A DNA stretch of 64,000 nucleotides. It comes from Flabesymbios commensalis (Eukaryota; Annelida; Polychaeta; Terebellida; Flabelligeridae). The stretch lies in NCBI GenBank assembly GCA_964017125.1, contig OZ024902.1, forward strand, positions 58,949,346 to 59,013,345, in the 5' to 3' direction. Positions 59,363-64,000 of the stretch are shown piece by piece. The position numbers and the translations under genes are program-made. Position 1 is the stretch's first letter. The number at the start of each line of letters is the position of its first letter. The notes beneath the pieces were generated by a model. That model ran no database searches and was not told where the DNA came from. It saw only the letters and a program-made list of their open reading frames with translations.

Positions 59363-59608
59363 TTAACCCTTTAACCGCCGGTGCAGCATATATTCGGGCT
59401 ATCATTTTTTATTTGCACATTAAGTACGACATTTTAAATATGTTCAAGATAAAATGTGACATCAATCAGCAATATTTGACAAGAGTTGACCTCCATTTTG
59501 TCAAATCTGAATAATTTTCACTCACTTGAAGTTTTGGATCGCGTCAGCGAGACACAACTTCAAGTGGGTGAAAATTCAAATTGAATAATTTGGCGATTAA
59601 AGGGTTAA
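59363..59608. mobile_element. TTAA-type MITE, AACCGCC family, inside the TLR relic
   Basis: TTAACCCTTTAACCGCCGGT to GGCGATTAAAGGGTTAA with interior GCATATATTCGGGC and the CACTTGAAGTTTTGG...CACAACTTCAAGTG hairpin. It interrupts a leucine-rich repeat between CGLTTII and LSTIDISDN. Confidence 0.85.
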
Positions 59609-60216
59609 TAATGGTAGTTAATCCACAAGAGGACACATATAACATTTGAACCCTTGTTTTCTCAGAGGAAAAAAAACCGTCTTCGTGGGTTCCAACCAAA
59701 GGATTGTTAGCTAATCCTAACCAAGATAAATGCGGGAATGTTTGTCCCAGGCATGGATCAAATATCAGCCGGGGGTATTTTTTTTTAACCAAGGTTATTT
59801 GAGATAGAGTATTACGATGCATCTCACATAGAAGCTTACATGGAATCTTATTAAGACCTATTCTCAATCTCAGATAATTTATTCTTGACAAGGGTGACAG
59901 TGCTCCGGATTCAACTGTAACAGTTGGTGTACTGTAAATTGTCAACGACAACAAGCTCTGCTGTCCATTTAATGCCTGGCCAGATATATTCCAATAGAGG
60001 CGCCTGTAAATGTACAGATGTCAACATGGTAGCTTCTCTGAATGCATTGCTTTCAACTGTATATATGTGCCAGTAGCTTTCCATTGATGTTACATAAGCC
60101 CTATATTGATATAGCTCAAAATTTGACTTCTCTGTGGGGCGAAAGTGTAAGATACCGTCAATTTTTCCGGGCCTGAAAAAATGCGAGCATATTTTTAAGT
60201 CTAACCAAAATAACAT

Positions 60217-61408
60217 GTAATATATTCACATTACTCGATATTTTTATTCCAAATGGGTTTATTTTAGGTCCACAATAGTTCTAGAACATGTTTGAATCAA
60301 AACTAAACATATAGGCCCTATATCATACACAAATCTGCTGAGAGAAAAGTATTTTGACTATTTGCTGAACAAATATGAAAAATAGGTAAAATTGGGGGTT
60401 AAAATACCAACTTAAGGCTCTCTTGTGCATTTTTCAAAGATCGGACAGAAAATATGCGCTACATCCACGTGAAGGCCTGTGCCAGTAGCTTTCTGTAGAT
60501 ATCACATATATTGAAAAAACGCGCATAGGTCATGTACACTTTTGCCCATATTTCAGTAAAGCAGCGGCAGTTACCTGATCAACAGGTTGATTCTGGCCCC
60601 TGAATAGTCCAGCTATGTGAAAGGCATCGTGACCTAAATTCCCATTCCTCTCCGTTCATTTGCGCATGAGTAGCGTACGTGATTGACGACTGAAGAAAGC
60701 ACATCGCATAATCCGTTTACTTATTCTATCGCCAACGATCAACAGCGACTGCCAGCGTGGGAATGCGCATGAGTAACGCATGTAGCCTACATGTATAACG
60801 CACTCGACGACTGGGGAGCGACTGCCAACGTGTGCGCGACGTTTCGCAGCGCACAGCCACGATCACATGATTTATCTTTAAAACCACTATGTTTTACTGC
60901 AGTATTTCATTGGTTTTAGTAGATTTCTAGCGGTAAATTTATCTTTTTTAATATGTTAAACCATGGGGAAATAATATTGAATTTTCAAACGAAGTTTTGT
61001 CAGACAGTTTAGAAGTCTTTTGGTATAAGTTATTTTGAATTTAACATTTTCTCGTGTTAAAGGCCTATATTGAATAAAAGTAGATTTTAAGAATATATTA
61101 TTTATTATTGTATCATATTTGATCAGCTGATCACAATTTTTTATAAATGCACTGAACTATCAGTAACAATAATTTATGACTTTATTTTTCTGGTTTTAAG
61201 TGATTCAACATGAAGTGTAATATATATATATATGATATGCCTATTATGATTTATAAGCAATAAAGTACAGCGATCGAGTAACGTTTCCATAGCGTGTACA
61301 GCTATCAAGTAACGCTCCTCCAGCATATGGAACGATTGAGTAACAACCACCCAACGCTTATCTAGCGTTTTCTCTTACACGCTGGTGTGCGTTGAAAGTT
61401 TTGAACTT
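60217..61408. other. intergenic, nothing firm
   Basis: From ~60680 to ~61400 degenerate CGATC / AACGC words (CGATCAACAGCGACTGCCAG, CGATCGAGTAACG) resemble the repeat duplicated downstream. No gene. Confidence 0.4.
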
Positions 61409-61705
61409 GTTCAAACTCTCAGCGTTCATCAGCGTTCATGTGCGATCAACAACGATCGCTATATAAACGCACACGGCGATAGCATAACGGTGGTCCGGCG
61501 ATGGACAGAGTTCATCAGCGTTCGGCTGATCTTTTCGTGCGTTACGCGATCGTTGACGATGATCGCCAAGGTGTGACAGGCCCTTAATATTGTCTACTTA
61601 CTGCATTTTGGCCTTGGAGATCTGACAACACGCCGTGGTGCACACAGTGAGAAGCAATGTGACCTCCCGCAGTGTTTTTATTTCCGGATCACCTGTCACC
61701 TGCAC

Positions 61706-61770
61706 TGCGAAGGCAAACAGCGGTAACTGCTTATTTTTAAAGTGAGCTGTTACCGCTGTTTGCTTTCGCA
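61706..61770. repeat. hairpin GGCAAACAGCGGTAAC, two copies
   Basis: TGCGAAGGCAAACAGCGGTA and TACCGCTGTTTGCTTTCGCA pair across an AT-rich loop. Repeated at 62564-62628 in the second duplicate. Confidence 0.8.
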
Positions 61771-61868
61771 CAGCACATTCTCAATAAATAATTCTCATCG
61801 TGATTAATATCCTGCTTCGGAGAAGCTTTTAATACCGAAAAGGCACATTATGATCAGATTGATCTTTT

Positions 61869-61977
61869 CCCAGCAAATACAACGCATTAAACCAATATTG
61901 TTTTAATGTTGGCCCAGCGTCGAAGACGGTGGGACAACATTAGAACAGCATTGGTTCAATACCTCGTGTTTACTGGG
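61869..61977. mobile_element. CCCAGCAAACA palindrome MITE (also at 62727-62835)
   Basis: CCCAGCAAATACAACGCATT to CTCGTGTTTACTGGG; centre GGCCCAGCGTCGAAGACGGT; arms ACCAATATTGTTTTAATGTT. The second copy arose with the tandem duplication. Confidence 0.85.
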
Positions 61978-62164
61978 TATGGCTCTTTTAGGACACGAGC
62001 TTGGAAAATATGTTGGGCTGAGTCTCTCCAGTAAAAGGAAGCATTGAACTTCTTTTCAATGCCATGAGTCGAGAGCTGGCTGAATCCCCAAGGGCGGGTC
62101 CAGACTAGAGAAAGAACAGGGTTACCGAAAGATAAAAAGGGCACATAGAAAATCGAGCGCCAGA

Positions 62165-62234
62165 CACAGGATTAGAAAGTCGAGCCCTGGCGGTCTGCGG
62201 TCGAGCGCGTTACCTCTCGGTCACGGAGGTCCCC
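62165..62234 (-). repeat. tRNA-like SINE head (also at 63024-63094)
   Basis: On the minus strand it reads GACCTCCGTGACCGAGAGGT, then AACGCGCTCGACCGCAGACC and GGGCTCGACTTTC. This resembles box A, an anticodon-like stem and box B of a tRNA, but the acceptor stem does not pair, so it is a relic rather than a tRNA gene. Confidence 0.5.
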
Positions 62235-63164
62235 CACAATATTGAATCATTACGAGTAAGCGGGCAGTTCAAACTCTCAGCGTTCATCAGCGTTCATGTG
62301 CGATCAACAACGATCGCTATATAAACGCACACGGCGATAGCATAACGGTGGTCCGGCGATGGACAGAGTTCACCAGCGTTCGGCTGATCTTTTCGTGCGT
62401 TACGCGATCGTTGACGATGATCGCCAAGGTGTGACAGGCCCTTAATATTGTCTACTTACTGCATTTTGGCCTTGGAGATCTGACAACACGCCGTGGTGCA
62501 CACAGTGAGAAGCAATGTGACCTCCCGCAGTGTTTTTATTTCCGGATCACCTGTCACCTGCACTGCGAAGGCAAACAGCGGTAACTGCTTATTTTTAAAG
62601 TGAGCTGTTACCGCTGTTTGCTTTCGCACAGCACATTCTCAATAAATAATTCTCATCGTGATTAATATCCTGCTTCGCAGAAGCTTTTAATACCGAAAAG
62701 GCACATTATGATCAGATTGATCTTTTCCCAGCAAATACAACGCATTAAACCAATATTGTTTTAATGTTGGCCCAGCGTCGAAGACGGTGGGACAACATTA
62801 GAACAGCATTGGTTCAATGCCTCGTGTTTACTGGGTATGGCTCTTTTAGGACACGAGCTTGGAAAATATGTTGGGCTGAGTCTCTCCAGTAAAAGGAAGC
62901 ATTGAACTTCTTTTCAATGCCATGAGTCGAGAGCTGGCTGAATCCCCCAAGGGCGGGTCCAGACTAGAGAAAGAACAGGGTTACCGAAAGATAAAAAGGG
63001 CACATAGAAAATCGAGCGCCAGACACAGGATTAGAAAGTCGAGCCCTGGCGGTCTGCGGTCGAGCGCGTTACCTCTCGGTCACGGAGGTCCCCCACAATA
63101 TTGAATCATTACGAGTGAGCGGGCAGGAAACATTTTGTTTCTTTGATACTTGAAGGCCAGAGTG

Positions 63165-63235
63165 AAGTTCGTACCCGCGATCTCCGACTTTCCAAGCAGG
63201 GAGCTTTAACCACTGCACCGTATAGGGCCCCCACA
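63165..63235 (-). repeat. tRNA-like SINE head, second type
   Basis: On the minus strand: GGCCCTATACGGTGCAGTGG, TTAAAGCTCCCTGCTTGGAA, then GCGGGTACGAACTTC. Box A- and box B-like words lie at tRNA spacing. Not a functional tRNA by acceptor pairing. Confidence 0.5.
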
Positions 63236-63812
63236 AGGACATGTTCACCCCTGTGACTCCACCCTCCCCCCTTTCCTACCTGGATCCGCCCCGGTTACTA
63301 GGTGTCCCCCTTCTCTATTGAAATCACAGTCCACTTTTATCAGAAAATGTTTACCGCTTCTTCAAGTTGTGCACACATTTTCTGTATCGATTTTCACCTT
63401 TGTGGTGTTTCACGGTCACAATTAGCCTGACCACTGCGCCCTGTGACTAAATAATATCAGTGTTCATGCTAGGTCACAATCATTCTGATCTCAGAGAGAG
63501 AGCGGCGGTTTACCTGAGCGACATCTATGTGTAGAAAATGAGTCACAATATAGCATCAGTTCCTTTTGGCAGCAAAATAGTGCCTTAACTATTTAGGTAT
63601 GATGTTTTGTTACTTATTTGTTATTGCATTCAACTTGATGTAATCTCTTCCCCTGTGATATAGGGGCCTATATCAAGATTTACGGATTCAATAGAGACAG
63701 ATTTGTTCTTGGCAATCATATGATTCTGCTCAAATTGGCATAAGACGCGGATGATCGAGTGACACGGGTCGTGTAGGCCTGCGTTGTACAGCTGCTTTCT
63801 ATCTAGTTCGGC
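63236..63812. other. intergenic, nothing recognised
   Basis: No gene or repeat border seen. Confidence 0.4.
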
Positions 63813-64000
63813 TTAACCCTTCAACCCTTAAAGCGCTGAATCATTTTAGGAATACCTTGGGAGACCAAAGGTTTCTTTTTCAATTTGAAAATGTCTTAGT
63901 TAGCTCTTTCTGATTCATTTGAATACCTATGTTATGGGTCTACGGCCATTGTAAATATTATTACTCTTACAGCCCGGGGATCGACTTTAGACGTCAGAAT
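63813..64000. mobile_element. TTAA-type MITE of the CAGCGCTGAAT family, cut by the window end
   Basis: TTAACCCTTCAACCCTTAAA then AGCGCTGAATCATTTTAGG, ACCTTGGGAGACCAAAGG and the start of the GACGTCAGAAT hairpin, as in 37696-37957. Confidence 0.7.

Larger units (their letters stand above)
57234..60175 (-). pseudogene. Toll-like receptor, broken
   Basis: Read on the minus strand. Leucine-rich repeats (LVKLDLSQNELKIIGGF, LKEVHLRQNNIVNI, LSTIDISDNEIGVIPDGVFGGL) span 60173-58241, possibly after an intron (ttttttcag at ~60175). An LRR C-cap with FTCICDTFWLSQW lies near 57985, a membrane segment (LYICAGVSLFVIIVAGIF) near 57780, then a TIR domain. TIR boxes are YQYGAFVCYHNATLKWFINK, a degenerate box 2 (LCLHDRNWPVGDAI), WCTEELE and FWDALKSS. 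TLRs sense microbes and signal through TIR. This copy has frameshifts near 59990, 58060, 57487 and 57350, stops near 59130 and 57930, a TTAA MITE at 59363-59608 and a hairpin at 58126-58204. It is very unlikely to make a receptor. Confidence 0.85.
61409..63126. repeat. ~860-bp tandem duplication
   Basis: Copy 1 (61409-62266) and copy 2 (62267-63126) run from GTTCAAACTCTCAGCGTTCA to CATTACGAGT(A/G)AGCGGGCAG with only a few differences. Each holds a GGGCCTGTCACACC-ended MITE fragment (inverse at ~61570-61588), a hairpin, a palindrome MITE and a tRNA-like head. Recent duplication. Confidence 0.92.

Noticed and set aside
62165-62234. Possible tRNA gene
   Set aside because: Box A- and B-like words are present but the acceptor stem does not pair; duplicated as part of a repeat.
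1-64000. Retrovirus-like, LTR or Polinton elements
   Set aside because: No paired long terminal repeats, gag/protease/integrase-like or capsid-like reading was recognised; the RT sequences are non-LTR.

Overview
This window is intron-rich, AT-rich animal DNA packed with short DNA transposons, minisatellites and hairpin repeats. It looks like a marine invertebrate: there is a Toll-like receptor relic, a peritrophin-type (CBM14) chitin-binding secreted protein, and a pyruvate kinase gene spread over more than 38 kb. The style of the CBM14 protein would suit a mollusc or another lophotrochozoan, but an invertebrate deuterostome cannot be excluded from this sequence alone. No retrovirus-like or LTR element was recognised.

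Plus strand, 6.3-44.4 kb: pyruvate kinase. Eight internal coding exons (6319-6432, 7222-7408, 8575-8717, 13208-13335, 18634-18784, 20236-20388, 22422-22588, 22993-23111) read continuously from about human PKM residue 83 to the end of the FBP-binding 432-437 loop region. The 5' exons lie upstream of the window. Two different 3' terminal exons follow (40274-40473 and 44182-44420). Each has an AG acceptor, the same phase, a complete C-terminal allosteric segment and its own stop. Their proteins are only about 44% identical, so this looks like an old exon duplication giving two C-terminal isoforms.

Minus strand, 35.4-33.0 kb: a two-exon secreted chitin-binding protein of about 743 residues, nested inside the last long pyruvate kinase intron.

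47.8-57.2 kb is repeat-dominated: an 820-bp tandem duplication, a cluster of broken LINEs (one antisense fragment, two sense copies, and an older LINE that they interrupt), and a long hairpin with ~320-bp repeats. 57.2-60.2 kb on the minus strand is a broken Toll-like receptor gene holding a TTAA-type MITE and a 79-bp hairpin. 61.4-63.1 kb is an 860-bp tandem duplication with tRNA-like SINE heads.

The repeat landscape has several recurring families: (i) TTAA-flanked CCCTTT...AAAGGG MITEs resembling piggyBac; (ii) ~108-bp palindromes ending CCCAGCAAACA/TGTTTGCTGGG; (iii) ~78-bp near-perfect hairpins starting TCGTCGCC; (iv) TA-flanked Tc1/mariner-like or pogo-like elements; (v) hAT-like and Harbinger-like elements; (vi) ~150-bp minisatellites carrying AAAATGGCCGCC. 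The most interesting biology is the duplicated, diverged C-terminal exon of pyruvate kinase and the way repeats abut both alternative acceptors. The structure-conserving divergence of the hairpin families comes next.
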